In this document: positions 1 through 9,676 of the stretch, piece after piece
Numbering within the stretch: the stretch's first letter is position 1
Layout of the letters: the number at the start of each line of letters is the position of its first letter
DNA from: Puniceicoccaceae bacterium
Lineage (GTDB): Bacteria > Verrucomicrobiota > Verrucomicrobiia > Opitutales > Coraliomargaritaceae
Length of the DNA stretch: 64,000 nt
Direction: 5' to 3'
NCBI GenBank assembly: GCA_002729725.1
Contig: PBYS01000061.1
Location: forward strand, 1-64,000
Notes under the pieces: generated by a model
The model's input: only the letters and a program-made list of their open reading frames with translations
Database searches by the model: none
Told to the model about the DNA's origin: nothing
Program-made: the position numbers and the translations under genes

Positions 1-1
1 C

Positions 2-604
2 CGTTTCACGCCAGCACATCACGAGTTGATTAACTCAGCAATTATCGAAGCGGCTACATGCACAAAGGAAGAAGCAAAGGATCTGGACGCAACTGAAGGT
101 AATGACGAAGACCACTCGCCTCCCTCGAACTCTGGCAAACTGTATGTATGACCTGCACACCTGCAGATATAAAATATCCAACCGACTTGGGCTTGCTCAA
201 CGAGGCTCGCTTTACCAGCAACAGCTGCAATGCATACGACGCGCACGCACTCGGTTGAAGATCGCATCGTCAATATCGCGCAGCCGCACGTGCGCCCGAT
301 CGTTCGTGGCAAAGCTGGCTAACGAGTTGAGTTCGGAGCCAAGATATCGATCAGTCACCAAAAAGATGGCTACGTGAGTTTAGATACACTCAGTTGAGAC
401 GCTTATAATGAGAGCGCTGATTTGCCCGCTCAAATCGAAACCTACAAGAAGCGCTTTGGGTATTATCCGCTCAGCGTTCATGCTGACACCATTTATCGCA
501 CTCGCGCGAGTCGCAAATACTGCAAAGAGCGAAACATCCGTCTAAGCGGCAAACCTCTGGGGCGTCCGAAGAAGCCGACCGCCCCGAGTCATATTACTGT
601 ATGA
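2..604 (+). pseudogene. Decayed IS5/IS1182-like DDE transposase remnant
   Basis: Pieces of one transposase can be read in order but in different frames. First comes a segment with the motif KYPTDLGLLNEAR (about 165-205), then DRIVNIAQPHVRPIVRGKAG (about 262-320), then the longest open piece at 422-604 containing ETYKKRFGYYP, VHADTIYRTR and CKERNIRLSG. These blocks are typical, as I recall, of IS5/IS1182-type DDE transposases in which an aspartate follows the VHAD block. Stop codons at about 320 and 399 and frame changes between blocks show that it is not functional. The N-terminus may lie before the window. It marks the left side of a region rich in transposon scars. Exact family assignment is uncertain. 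Confidence 0.75.
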
Positions 605-713
605 GTTACAGAACGCGCGAAGGAACGGCCACTTCAACCGTGGATCAATCCTTCCCTATCATTCGATAGAAGCAATTAAGTCGCAAAGTGTAGGCAAGTC
701 ACATGACATAGCC

Positions 714-3437
714 TCATTCCTTAACCAACTCGTACGCCATACGTGATTCTTTATGATCCGGAGCTGTATCCAATGTGAAGCGATACGCACCGTTTACATA
801 TTCAGTAGAAATGACCTCTAAACGTTTTCCTGACAAATCAACTGCATAAAGTGTCATCCCCTCTGCAGTGCTCTGGAGGGAAACGTCAATCGTCCCCCGT
901 CGAATCAAGTGCGGCAACTCACCCCAAGCTTCCAAACGAAGGAACTCGTCATTTTGAAAATGCATCTGCGTATTACGCACATCAGTTAGTTGCATCAACA
1001 ACACGCGCTGACTTTTGTTGAGCGGTCTGCCGTCCATCGACGACGCACTCAAATTCGTAAAAGTCGTAGCCGCGCTTCCACTCAGCACCTTCCCCGTCGC
1101 ATCATTCCCAGCACGAAGCACTAAGGACTCAGTGCGCTCGGTGATAACTTTAACTTCAATGCGAGCCGCATCGAGTTCGATCTCCTGTGTTTCACTCACG
1201 ATGGTACTGCCATCCGTACCAAACTTCTCGGCGGCAGCCGAGAAGGACATCCATGGCGTGCCTGCCAAATCCCCCTCTGGTTGACGGATCCCCGTTGCAG
1301 CCGTATAAGGTTCGGGCAATCCAGCTTCATTATCGAAGGCCCACGTACCAATCTGAACCGAGAGGCCCAAACGGCTAGCTTCATCCGGGAAGGCCCACCA
1401 ATTAGTCAGCACTTCGTCCATGTCCACGGGGTAGATCACGCGGCTTGGAGCCGGGGCCACATCACCTCGGGCAAAGAGCAAGGCAACCTGGCGCTCGGTC
1501 ATCATGCTAAGCGGATCCGTGGCCATATCAAAACCGTTAATGGGCTCGACTGTCGTCGCTTTCCCATCGCTGTGTGCCCAAGCAAAACGATATAAACCAT
1601 CCCAGTCCTGCAAGGCACTGTAAGCACCCATAAGTGTCCCACCTTCGGCACGGTATTTATTAGGCGGGCAATAGTTATACTCCGTCACAGTAAAGGGGCT
1701 GCCAAAAATACGGCTCGGCATGATGTGGCGCGGCAGCTTTGCGTAATTCATAATAGCGCTTTGCTGCTTGTACGCATTGGGCAGACGCCAGTTGTTCATC
1801 GGGAAAGAGGGGTGGTCCCAATATTGGTGATTATCGACAAAATCAAATTCGCTGCGAAAGAAAGTCTGGTGCCGGTCGGCGATAAAATTAGAGCCTGTTA
1901 CCAACACGTGCTCACTAATCCCTTTGATGAACGCTTCCAACTGACGGTTCGAGCGCGCCTTCACATCCTGAATAAACGCATAGTATTGCTGGGTGCGCCC
2001 TTTGCCATCGATCTCAGTTTCACCTCGTTCTGCGAGGTATTCCTTGAACGCTTTTTCGTAAAGATCCTTTACTTTCTGGCCGGAAAAATTGCTTACATGG
2101 TTGATTGTATCTTCATTCATCGGGCAGACCGAGAAGAAGGCCGGATCATCTTTCCATGCAGTTCCGGTATATGGATTCACGTGATTCAAAAGATTTTCCA
2201 CCATACCGGACCATGCCTCAAATGCGGACGGCAGGATCGGCACAAGGGCCTTGATTTCCGTCTTCACTGACTTGTTCATTTCAGGAATCATGCCCTTGGG
2301 AAAATCACGAAAGGTATAGAGATCAATGGTCACATACATGCCGGCCTTTTTCATCGCAGCAAAAAGGTAATCTAGGCGATCGAGCTTCTCGGGATCCAAC
2401 TGAACGCCCGTCTGATCACCATGCCCGCGCGTGAGCATGTCATCATAGTGGTGGAACCGAACACTATTATAACCCATGCGCCGGAAACGCTCCGCAAGAC
2501 GATCCGCCTCTTCATTCGTGAGAAAATTTGCGGAAAAACAAAGATTGGCCCCCATGAGGCGGACGTTACGGTTCGGGTCGTGCGCAAAGCCGAAGTGTCC
2601 GCTCTGATTGACAACAATCGGTCCATATTGACCAGCAGGCGACTCAACTCCGCCAGAAAAATCCAGGATGCTCCCCGCTTCCACGTCTATCCGGTGAGTG
2701 AGTGGTATCCACTCCTCGCTCGCAGCCATAAAAACATCATCAGGTTTCGCCGGGGCGGACTCTGCTGGGCTTATGACTTCGGGCGCATCCGAATGCGTCA
2801 ACCCCATCTCAAACTCTGCTTTCTGGCTGATTCCCGCTTTGGCAAGTAGGATGCGGACTTCGATCACTTTGCGCCCATATTTACGCATATCCTGGAACAA
2901 CAAGCGGCTCGGCTCAAAGGATAGATTTAGCCACCCCCCTTGACAAGGCAGAGACAAATGCCCCGCGTTCGTCGGATAGGTAAAGTTAAGCTTACTTAAC
3001 TCGGTAGGGATTTTGACCGCACGTCCATCTACGAAAAAGGTTTTTCCTTTAAAAGCCGCAGCCGGCAGTGAAACCGATAAAGCGGTCTGTTGGGTCGGAA
3101 CGCCTGCTTCACTAGTCAGTTCATATGAGACCGATGCGAGCGCTCCATCTTTCAAACGAATCACTTCCTCGAAATCGAACTCGCCGCTTTTAGTTGTCCA
3201 AATGCCTTTGATACGACGGCCCTGCCCCTGAACATCATTCGACTCGACGACCGAGTTATCTCCATGTCGAGAGTATTTCCACGACGGATCAAAATGAAGC
3301 AACTCCACTTCCACCCCGCCTAGATTGAGTCGCCCCTTCCCATCGACCTGGAACAATTCGCTTTCGGCAGACGCACTTAGAAAGCCGCAAGCACATAGAA
3401 GGAGGATGGCTCCATTTATTTTCGAGAATCTATTCAT
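714..3437 (-). CDS. Secreted clan GH-A-like glycoside hydrolase (907 aa)
   Basis: Probable secreted polysaccharide hydrolase. Residues 1-24 form a signal peptide (hydrophobic ILLLCACGFL, then ASA). Residues 25-240 look like a beta-rich N-terminal domain. A TIM-barrel-like region follows from about 270, with NVRLMGANLCFSANFL, MGYNSVRFHHYD and GMYVTIDLYTFRDF. Candidate catalytic glutamates are E442 in CPMNED (acid/base) and E586 in FTVTEYNYC (nucleophile), the usual clan GH-A arrangement; the exact GH family cannot be assigned by eye. It is a close full-length paralogue of the 898-residue protein at 29659-32355, with many identical blocks. Directly upstream lies the relic of a VerruA-DUF pair, so this is probably the surviving member of a duplicated hydrolase-VerruA-DUF unit. 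Substrate unknown. Confidence 0.85.
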   Translation of the reverse strand: MNRFSKINGAILLLCACGFLSASAESELFQVDGKGRLNLGGVEVELLHFDPSWKYSRHGDNSVVESNDVQGQGRRIKGIWTTKSGEFDFEEVIRLKDGALASVSYELTSEAGVPTQQTALSVSLPAAAFKGKTFFVDGRAVKIPTELSKLNFTYPTNAGHLSLPCQGGWLNLSFEPSRLLFQDMRKYGRKVIEVRILLAKAGISQKAEFEMGLTHSDAPEVISPAESAPAKPDDVFMAASEEWIPLTHRIDVEAGSILDFSGGVESPAGQYGPIVVNQSGHFGFAHDPNRNVRLMGANLCFSANFLTNEEADRLAERFRRMGYNSVRFHHYDDMLTRGHGDQTGVQLDPEKLDRLDYLFAAMKKAGMYVTIDLYTFRDFPKGMIPEMNKSVKTEIKALVPILPSAFEAWSGMVENLLNHVNPYTGTAWKDDPAFFSVCPMNEDTINHVSNFSGQKVKDLYEKAFKEYLAERGETEIDGKGRTQQYYAFIQDVKARSNRQLEAFIKGISEHVLVTGSNFIADRHQTFFRSEFDFVDNHQYWDHPSFPMNNWRLPNAYKQQSAIMNYAKLPRHIMPSRIFGSPFTVTEYNYCPPNKYRAEGGTLMGAYSALQDWDGLYRFAWAHSDGKATTVEPINGFDMATDPLSMMTERQVALLFARGDVAPAPSRVIYPVDMDEVLTNWWAFPDEASRLGLSVQIGTWAFDNEAGLPEPYTAATGIRQPEGDLAGTPWMSFSAAAEKFGTDGSTIVSETQEIELDAARIEVKVITERTESLVLRAGNDATGKVLSGSAATTFTNLSASSMDGRPLNKSQRVLLMQLTDVRNTQMHFQNDEFLRLEAWGELPHLIRRGTIDVSLQSTAEGMTLYAVDLSGKRLEVISTEYVNGAYRFTLDTAPDHKESRMAYELVKE

Positions 3438-3599
3438 AAGTAATCTTTCAAAACGGGTAGGTCCCGTAAAACCAACTGTGCTTAGTCATTCAAGCGAGAC
3501 TGCGGCATGACTTAATGTGTTCATCTGCAAAACGCATTCCGAGAGAAGTCATGAACATGAGAAGCACATAATAGCAGAATTTAAAAGACGGTCTATACG

Positions 3600-4062
3600 C
3601 GATAAAGTATTTAATATACACTATTACGCATAACCGTATTCCTCAGTACATGTGCCACTCCTTACCGGGAGAAGTCGACTTTCCCTTTGAATCGCAATGA
3701 CGTTGTAATGCTCTTCTTCGATTTCGTTTTCAAAGTCAGCCCCCATCAGGCTTGGTCGATCGAAGAGAAAAGTAACTGTCCCAGATCTTTTCGTTGACCA
3801 GATAGGACAGGTCGTAGACGTCCAAACCACTGATCACCGCAAAACCGAAGTTCTCCGTCGATCTAAGCGGGATGCGCGGGTTCGCATAGGAGTTGCCGAG
3901 ATGTAGCTCCGGGCACTGCTGTAACGCCCGAGGTTCGCATGCTGCAGCGCGCCGACCAACAGCAACGACTCACGCGGAATGTCAAAAAGCGGCGCGTAAA
4001 CCGCGCCTCCCGTTTTGATATCATTGCCCCAGTATCCATTGAAACGGTCTTCACTTGTGTCA
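3600..4062 (-). pseudogene. Relic of a third VerruA plus DUF gene pair
   Basis: Reading the minus strand down from about 4062 gives DTSEDRFNGYWG, then LFDIPRESLLLVGALQHANL. After a frameshift near 3905 it reads GNSYANPRIPL, VYDLSYLVNEKIWDSYF, then a stop. These match the 1094-residue VerruA protein at 26276-29560 block for block (EDRYNGYWG, FDVPREPLL, GALQHANLGRYSS, NSYANPRIPLDS, DVYDLSYLVNEKLWDSYF). Further down, EEEHYNVIAIQRES resembles VEAERYNVIAIPRD of the DUF protein at 25559-26269, so the relic joins both genes through an internal deletion. The frame-shifted upper part also supplies the artificial C-terminus of the adjacent transposase reading frame. Confidence 0.8.
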
Positions 4063-5104
4063 ATCTGGCAACAGAAAGCCTGCGGGGTGCAACATCCCTC
4101 AACAAGGACGCCCCAGAATTCAATGTATGCGCCGAAGGCTCACCCGCATGATGGGAAGCTTCGACGATTTTCGGATTTAAACCCGAGCACAAACTAACGA
4201 CGCTGCTTGCGACGCGACATGACCAAGGCACCTGCTCAATGACATTCTCCATGTCGGTAATAATACGCTGGATCTGCCCAGGGCTCAGGTCGGTGTTTTC
4301 ACCCAGTTCTTTAAGTCGATTTAAGTGCCTTTGTGCGTGCTGCTTGATACGGTGCAGCAACGCTTTCATTTGCCGCAGAACCTTTTTCCGGTGCTTCTTA
4401 CCTTCGCTAGTGCGATGCTTGGCACTCATAGCCATGCACAAGGTATTCATCTCGCTTAAAAACAATAGAGGAGCTTTGGGCATTCGCACGAGCAGTCCCT
4501 TTTTGCGGATACGATCTACCGCCTTCATCAGCGTGCGAGTGGCATCGCGTAGCAGCACCCAATCCACGGGATGGTGGACGGGGGCCTTTAGGCAAGTGCT
4601 GTCAAAGAAAACCGCATCAAAACGAACAGCGTTTTCCAATCCAAAATCACACTGCGCCCCTTGCTGGAGCATCTCGATCAACTTCACATTCAATTTTTGC
4701 AGCGAATCTGCATCAATAAAGTGGGCGAAGCGATCACTGGTGCTTTTGGCAAACGTGCTCACTCCATCGACACGCCCGACTTGAAGGAACCACTGCAACA
4801 GTGAACTATCGGCTAAGCGGATGCAAAAGTTCCGATGGTTCAGGCCAGTGATCAACCGAGCCAAGTTACTGCGAAGCGCCAATGTGCAACTTCTGCTCAG
4901 CGATTGAACTTCTGCAGCACTGCGAACAGAGAAATCAATCTTACGATACGCCATGCTCAAAATGAAGAACTCACCCTCCAGCCCGCTTTGACTGAGCAGA
5001 TCATCCAAGCGCACGAACAAAGCTCGTTGCTCGTGGTATTCTTTCGGCCCATCCACTAAAGGAAGTTCTGGACGTAGGTCGGGTTGGAAGCTTATCGTCG
5101 GCAT
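3863..5104 (-). pseudogene. Truncated DDE transposase fused to foreign 3' sequence
   Basis: The first roughly 310 residues look like a genuine transposase: a basic, alpha-rich protein with FDAVFFDSTCLKAPVHHPVD (a DDE-type first-aspartate context), then WVLLRDATRTLMKAVDRIR and a Lys/Arg-rich helical stretch. After about residue 315 the protein reads into the frame-shifted VerruA relic, so the catalytic C-terminal half of the transposase is missing. The insertion family is not certain (possibly ISNCY or IS1182-like). An inverted repeat lies about 55 bp upstream of the start and may mark an element end. I infer a truncated element left by recombination between the relic and the insertion sequence; the protein is unlikely to be active. 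Confidence 0.7.
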
Positions 5105-5158
5105 CGTTCGTTTCTATAGTTTTTTGTTCGCACCTAAATTTATAGACAACGAATTTGG

Positions 5159-5188
5159 GGCATGGGAGCCAAATTTGGCTCTTATGCC
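5159..5188. repeat. Inverted repeat upstream of the transposase
   Basis: GAGCCAAATTTGGCTC (5166-5181) is a perfect palindrome, extended by an outer GGCAT/ATGCC pair. It may be an element end or a hairpin terminator protecting the transposase from outside transcription. The 5189-5396 stretch between it and the next gene holds no recognisable gene. Confidence 0.5.
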
Positions 5189-5396
5189 TCTTTTACTTTT
5201 AGACGATTGCTGAGTAGCCCAACGCGATGGCTACATCTGGGACGGGCTCTAAGTAGTCTGACGAAAGCCGCTTACGAACACAGTCTTGCATAAGCTACAG
5301 CTGCCTTATGGGATGGCTGTGGAACAGTTTCTAAGATTGTACCCCGCAGGGGCACCGTGATAACGGAACGCATCACTATGCTTCGATCGAATGACG

Positions 5397-6164
5397 TCAC
5401 TCCCCTCGAAAGCGGACGAGACGATAGCTTTTTTGTCGCTCGTCCGCAACCAACAGAAAGATGTAATACTGATCTTTTAGCACCGTCTGCGAGCCCGAAT
5501 AAACCACTCGCCAATCATCATCGCCCGGACGAATTGCACATTTCAAATTAAGTTGAAAGTCGGACTTGACCGTATCGAGTAAAATGGACTTCGACTGGAA
5601 AGAGCCGAGTTGAAACATCTCGTCCATGGCTCGACACAAAACAGGGACATCACTAACATTCAGAAACAAGGCCATGTTCCTAGTCGTATCTTTCAACTTG
5701 CGATCAAACGGAAAAATTCGCAGTTCGCCTTCCCCACGAAGTATGGCTAGCATCCCGCCAGTCCAACCTTCTGGCAGGGTTACCGTGGCGATAGCGTGTA
5801 AAATTGGCTCGCCCGCATCACTCACTCCAACGGATCGATACAACGAAAACGCGCGTGGTCCATGATACGAAACCTCCTCGGAGCTTTCACCCGGATGAAC
5901 CGCTACTAACTGAGGGAGCCCAGCCTCACTCATTACATAAAACTCAAAGGACGGGCTCGGCCCATGCTCATCCAGATAAGTGAGGCTACGATTCGCATCA
6001 GGCACCCCGACTAAATAAAAACTGATATCAGCCTTAATTTGCGGGGCCACGGTTTCTGTCGGGATCTGCGCCTCAAGGGCGAGACCAAAACCGAGACAAA
6101 CAACTAAGATGAGATACTGAAAACTTCGAACTGTGGAATATGAAGAATACATAACTATAGGCAC
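5397..6164 (-). CDS. Secreted protein of unknown function (VerruA-linked DUF, copy 1)
   Basis: 255 residues with an N-terminal hydrophobic segment (FQYLILVVCLGFGLALEAQ) typical of a signal peptide; the ATG four codons in, at 6152, is an equally good start. The rest looks beta-rich with no catalytic motif that I recognise. It starts only 11 bp after the VerruA gene and so is almost certainly cotranscribed with it. A diverged homologue (236 aa) sits in the same position behind the second VerruA gene; shared features include an N(L/V)SDxPV block, a following DE(I/M)F(K/Q)L block and a closing VVYS/LGYS strand. The conserved pairing suggests a partner or accessory subunit of VerruA. Function unknown. 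Confidence 0.75.
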   Translation of the reverse strand: MPIVMYSSYSTVRSFQYLILVVCLGFGLALEAQIPTETVAPQIKADISFYLVGVPDANRSLTYLDEHGPSPSFEFYVMSEAGLPQLVAVHPGESSEEVSYHGPRAFSLYRSVGVSDAGEPILHAIATVTLPEGWTGGMLAILRGEGELRIFPFDRKLKDTTRNMALFLNVSDVPVLCRAMDEMFQLGSFQSKSILLDTVKSDFQLNLKCAIRPGDDDWRVVYSGSQTVLKDQYYIFLLVADERQKSYRLVRFRGE

Positions 6165-6175
6165 ATCAGTGATGA

Positions 6176-9100
6176 TTAGACTTCATCCGGATCCAACCAA
6201 CGGAAACTTTTAATTGTAAATCGCCGACCAAAGCCCCCCTCGGGATCGCCTGTAACAACATCTTCAAGTCTATCAACCTTCTCAGGCATTCGCTGCACGA
6301 TGGCTTCACACCAGACCTTAACACGCTCGCCGCTCAAAGGGCTTTCAGACTCGCCATACGCACGGATCTTAAACGTATCCGAACGCGCGACTAAGACACT
6401 GCCAATCTTCGACATAATATCAGCTTGCGAGAGATATCCGGGTGCATTGGTTGAAAATGAACCCGCCATAGCATTACGATAATAACCGTAGCTGAACCGC
6501 TCTCCTTTATAAAGATCATTATGGGGATCGTTTTCGCTATACTCATTACTACTGCCACTAAAAAAAGCAGCATTCAAACCAGTCGCATTTATCGCAGCTT
6601 GGAGTGCACCTCGCCGATGCAACGACGACTCGGTATCGGAGTGATAAACGGAACGGTTCACAAAATCAGCCACCGAGATGAACGGACCACGCTTCTTAAC
6701 TTCGACCACAATATTTTCAGCCAATAATCGAATCTCGTCTTTTGTTAATGCACGAAACCCAGAATATGCCTCAGACTCTTCAGGTAATGTTCCAAGACTT
6801 GCATCCATCTCAGCCGTTTGAGGAAAAGGATGCCGAAGCCATGGAGCCTCTGTCTCATACTCGAAATCACCATCAATAGTAGTATCCACGGTCGCACCAA
6901 GGAAAGTCCCCAACAACGACTCCCACGCATCGATCGAAGTCGAATTCACATTAAAAGCCCCATCCACCATCAACTCCTTGGCCGCAAGTGTCATACTATC
7001 CAAATCAACACTCTCTTCTCCGCTGATCGAATAGATGCGACTATTCTTAGAAACCATTGGCGTTAATAATGGATAATCCTCGCGTTCATCTTTCACTGGA
7101 ATTGCAGAAAAGAAATAATCATCCCAAAGCGCAGTATTCAAATTCCATGACATGTCGTAACTGACCATTTCAGGAACATCTGAAGAATATGGCGCTGCAA
7201 CATTTTCAGGATGATCACTATAGGTCTTGTTATAAGTAATGTAAGGCGTCGCATTACTGTTACCGATCGCATACGCGGGTGTAGCATTGCTCCACTTCCA
7301 GTAGTCCACGGCATCGTCCAAGCCCTTTGCCACAGTCAACCGTGCATGCATCAAATCGCCAATCGAACGAATCTCTAGCGGATCACGCGGCAAATGAAAG
7401 AGCACCGCGCTAGTATTATTACTGGTAGCCGCGTCGGTAAAACCAACGAAGGCATTGTTTCCACTAGTGGGCATAGAAATAAAATCCACTGTTGGCTCTT
7501 TATAAAAACCGGACTTCCAAGCTGGATTGTTATTGAATCCAGCTCGTCCCGAATTCAACCGAGCCTCACTCGGCGTCCGCCCACTGTAGGTGGCTGCAGG
7601 ATTCAAATACCCCAACCATTGCACACGCGTATTCTCACTTTCTTCAAGGCGACTTTGGGAAAATTTAAGCCCAGATATAAGTGAAATATTTGGCTTAGTA
7701 TCAGGAATGGGGGCTCCTGCAATGTGAATCTCACTACTTTCGACCACCGCGAAATCTTGGTCAGTGCCACCTCCATAATTAAATCCAGAAATGTAAAGTA
7801 ATGGCTGGTTCTCAAGATTACTAAGCGAATCAGCCATCCTCAAATCCCCTGGAATGCTTCTTTCATCAACGAAACGCTGCTCTCCAAAACCTGCGAGTTT
7901 GTATATGACGGAATCATCATTCCCCATCGAAAACTCACTATTCGGCACACGATACACATAGGAAAAACCTCCTCGATAACCAGGCGTCAAACGCCAACCG
8001 GATGCCCCGTCACTCACGGTTGACACTGGATTTGGGGCTGAAAAAACAACCGCTTCACCAGCCTCCAGATTTCTTCCCAAATCTAAAATAAAAGGAATTC
8101 GACCATAACTGAGTGTCGACAGCCCGCAATCACCCAGACTGTATTTACTTCGGTTCTTGTATGAGGGCGGCTGGTGCTTAGTCGCTCCACCGTCTGTATA
8201 CTTGATCTGATACTTCCAGTTAAGCTGACTAGCAGGATCATCTGAGAGCTTCATATCCACATACCACGGGCTGCCTGCTATTGCCGCATCATAAGGATTC
8301 CACAAGGCAAAGGTCGGTTGAAAATAAAACCACACAGCATATTGACCCGCGGTATCTGGTAGAACGATTACGCTGAGCGAAAGCTGAGCTAAGGTCAGCA
8401 CCGGCGAAATCCCGGCCCGATCCCCGTGCACTGCTTCGGCTTCGTAAATCGCTTCCAAGCCCGCCCCAGCTGTCGTCGGAGTCAAATTAACCCAGCTATG
8501 CAATTGATCCCACAAAGGTCCACCGCTATCGCCGACAATACTCGTTGCCCCAGGGAAAATCGGTTGCCCCTCCAGTAATGGATCGATCTCATTTGGCCGC
8601 AGGCCATTGGTTAAATCACGCTTCAGCCCGCCCCAAAGCGCAGATGTGGCATCATAAGTCGTCTTAGACAGCACTCCAGCGCTCTGATCTGTGACCGCAT
8701 GGTAAATCACTTGACTGAGATCCGGTGTCGCTGGAGCGGTAAAGAAATCAAAATCGCCATTTTGAGTCACACGCTGCATCTTCGACCACTCTGGCGTTTC
8801 AAAAGCAAGGTGTGACATACCATCCATTAACTCCGCCGCCGGACGTTCCGTAGAAAGCACCGCTGCATTGGTTTGAGCGGATCGATGTGCCACGATTTCA
8901 TCCATTGTATAACGCGGGTTCACCTTCGACTTAACGCCTTCATCCAGCACAACCCACGCAAAACCTCCCGTGCCATTTCCATCGCTTCCAATTATCCGAT
9001 TTCGTTCAATGAGCGCCTTGACCGAACCATCCACCAGACGGTCCGCCTCTAGACGGCGATCTTGATACAACCATACATAGTCGTCATTTGTATCTGGATC

Positions 9101-9574
9101 AGGCAACTCATCAGAATTAGGGTTCAGATAGTCGGTTGGATACTCAGAGTCCTCGTTCAGCGGGTCAAATCTCGTCTGATCATTACCGCTGATTAAGAAA
9201 CGGGGCAAGCCGGCTGGCTCCTGCTCGTCGGTCAAATCCGAACTATCCCAGACTGCAGTCAACCAGCGGTTATTGGGTGCATCCATTTCTGGTGTGCTCG
9301 GGTCGTCGGCTCGGAAAAACTCCATCCGTGCCGACACCCGCGCATCCGGCCCCAAATACTTCTGCACTTCTCCAATTGCAACATTGAGCCCAAGGAGTGC
9401 ATTCTCCCGTGCAACTCGCACCTCTGCACTCATCTTCGAACTCCGCGTCTCAACCTGCACTAAGGCCGTCATACTAAGTAACAAAAGCAGCACGAACCCC
9501 ATCAGCCCCAAGGCAATAACTAATGCAAAGCCCTTTTTAGACTCGGAGCCAACAGATCTGGAAGTATGTGCCAT
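6176..9574 (-). CDS. Large pseudopilin-like protein, Verru_Chthon cassette A type (VerruA copy 1)
   Basis: 1132 residues. The N-terminus KKGFALVIALGLMGFVLLLL is a prepilin-like segment: basic residues, a glycine before the hydrophobic helix, then a long helix. It lacks the usual Glu at mature position 5, as in GspK-type minor pseudopilins. Around residue 870 the motif FNVNSTSIDAW recalls the INLNTA motif of GspK, and ADFVNR follows near 990; both recur in the second copy. The family is known, as I recall, from Verrucomicrobiota as 'Verru_Chthon cassette protein A', usually beside smaller B, C and D pilin-like genes, none of which I find here. It lies 102 bp after a secreted GH5 gene and 11 bp before the DUF gene. 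I infer a cell-envelope or pseudopilus role tied to glycan use. Confidence 0.8.
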   Translation of the reverse strand: MAHTSRSVGSESKKGFALVIALGLMGFVLLLLLSMTALVQVETRSSKMSAEVRVARENALLGLNVAIGEVQKYLGPDARVSARMEFFRADDPSTPEMDAPNNRWLTAVWDSSDLTDEQEPAGLPRFLISGNDQTRFDPLNEDSEYPTDYLNPNSDELPDPDTNDDYVWLYQDRRLEADRLVDGSVKALIERNRIIGSDGNGTGGFAWVVLDEGVKSKVNPRYTMDEIVAHRSAQTNAAVLSTERPAAELMDGMSHLAFETPEWSKMQRVTQNGDFDFFTAPATPDLSQVIYHAVTDQSAGVLSKTTYDATSALWGGLKRDLTNGLRPNEIDPLLEGQPIFPGATSIVGDSGGPLWDQLHSWVNLTPTTAGAGLEAIYEAEAVHGDRAGISPVLTLAQLSLSVIVLPDTAGQYAVWFYFQPTFALWNPYDAAIAGSPWYVDMKLSDDPASQLNWKYQIKYTDGGATKHQPPSYKNRSKYSLGDCGLSTLSYGRIPFILDLGRNLEAGEAVVFSAPNPVSTVSDGASGWRLTPGYRGGFSYVYRVPNSEFSMGNDDSVIYKLAGFGEQRFVDERSIPGDLRMADSLSNLENQPLLYISGFNYGGGTDQDFAVVESSEIHIAGAPIPDTKPNISLISGLKFSQSRLEESENTRVQWLGYLNPAATYSGRTPSEARLNSGRAGFNNNPAWKSGFYKEPTVDFISMPTSGNNAFVGFTDAATSNNTSAVLFHLPRDPLEIRSIGDLMHARLTVAKGLDDAVDYWKWSNATPAYAIGNSNATPYITYNKTYSDHPENVAAPYSSDVPEMVSYDMSWNLNTALWDDYFFSAIPVKDEREDYPLLTPMVSKNSRIYSISGEESVDLDSMTLAAKELMVDGAFNVNSTSIDAWESLLGTFLGATVDTTIDGDFEYETEAPWLRHPFPQTAEMDASLGTLPEESEAYSGFRALTKDEIRLLAENIVVEVKKRGPFISVADFVNRSVYHSDTESSLHRRGALQAAINATGLNAAFFSGSSNEYSENDPHNDLYKGERFSYGYYRNAMAGSFSTNAPGYLSQADIMSKIGSVLVARSDTFKIRAYGESESPLSGERVKVWCEAIVQRMPEKVDRLEDVVTGDPEGGFGRRFTIKSFRWLDPDEV

Positions 9575-9676
9575 ATGGGGTATAAGGATGTAGATTATAG
9601 AATCCTTCAGCGCTGGTTATGAATAGTATCTCATTTCCTCGATAAAGCAATCTAGGACCACTATACTCTATAGGAA

